Positions 63,880 to 64,000 of a stretch of 64,000 bases of DNA are shown here, piece by piece. The position numbers and the translations under genes were made by a program. The notes below the pieces were generated by a model, which searched no databases, was not told the origin of the DNA, and saw only the letters and a list, made by a program, of their open reading frames with translations. The number at the start of each line of letters is the position of its first letter. Positions within the stretch are counted from its first letter, which is position 1. The stretch lies in the NCBI RefSeq assembly GCF_004011885.1, contig NZ_SBEF01000017.1, positions 1 through 64,000 on the forward strand, written 5' to 3'. The stretch is from Serratia microhaemolytica. GTDB taxonomy: Bacteria; Pseudomonadota; Gammaproteobacteria; Enterobacterales; Enterobacteriaceae.

Positions 63880-64000
63880 CTGTAGTTGAGACTGCACTGG
63901 TTAACGCTGCCATGGTTGAGAATTGCAGCTATTGCGACACAGCCGTGTGACAGTCAGTTGGCTAAACGTATCTTTATAGATTATATATGTATATTGTGGC
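63880..64000. other. Start of the ispE downstream region
   Basis: 121 bases after ispE up to the window edge, ending in an AT-rich stretch (TATAGATTATATATG) that may be a promoter for the expected prs gene. Nothing else is visible. Confidence 0.35.

Overview
The window is chromosomal DNA from a gammaproteobacterium of the order Enterobacterales. Almost every housekeeping protein aligns end to end, from memory, with its E. coli counterpart (ManA, MalI/X/Y, RsxA-E, Nth, LapA/B, CysB, RNase II, PyrF, AlaA, SppA, KdsA, PrfA, HemA, LolB, IspE), and short runs of E. coli gene order survive. The protein divergence and the set of missing neighbours argue against Escherichia or Salmonella; a Yersiniaceae/Pectobacteriaceae-like or host-associated lineage is plausible, but I cannot fix the genus. 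Several genes are eroding: a cytochrome c peroxidase cut by an IS66-type element, two remnants of a glycyl-radical operon, and neighbours such as add, acnA, osmB and pdeR absent from their usual places.

Layout. 0-1 kb: end of an IS66-family element in a truncated yhjA. 1.2-9.3 kb: ydfG, manA, ydgA and the malI / malXY locus with two clear MalI operators. 9.4-15.4 kb: a 1989-residue autotransporter with a Gly-rich head and PATR-like repeats, where E. coli has add. 16-25.9 kb: ydgJ, a GH1 6-phospho-beta-glucosidase behind two overlapping LacI-type operators, the complete rsxABCDGE-nth operon, and yedJ. 25.9-31.4 kb: lapAB, pgpB, ribA, cysB, ydcH and a tRNA-Asn with a textbook promoter and terminator. 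31.7-35.8 kb: yceB, ycdY, ycdX, rnb.

35.8-44.35 kb is the accessory interval, lying between rnb and yciT (pdeR-yciZ in E. coli). It holds a creatininase-like hydrolase with an NCS1 permease, a type VI secretion 'evolved Hcp' effector with a PD-(D/E)XK-like nuclease tail and its probable immunity gene, a second orphan toxin cassette with deaminase motifs and its own probable immunity gene, a MITE-like element, fsaA, and the remnants of a ybiY-ybiW glycyl-radical operon. The two toxin cassettes share an 83-bp, 96% identical linker that also carries an internal ribosome-binding site and ATG. This is the most interesting structure in the window, and suggests tip swapping by recombination on the Hcp carrier.

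44.35-64 kb returns to core genes: yciT, tag, yciH, pyrF, an NhaC antiporter, katG, an AT-rich divergent acyltransferase-like membrane protein, alaA, yfbR, sppA, ansA, and the convergent kdsA / prmC-prfA-hemA cluster facing lolB-ispE. Together the core genes cover sugar-phosphate uptake (MalX, GH1, ManA), membrane redox (Rsx), LPS control and synthesis (LapAB, KdsA), tetrapyrrole and translation-termination functions (HemA, PrfA, PrmC) and lipoprotein/isoprenoid biogenesis (LolB, IspE).
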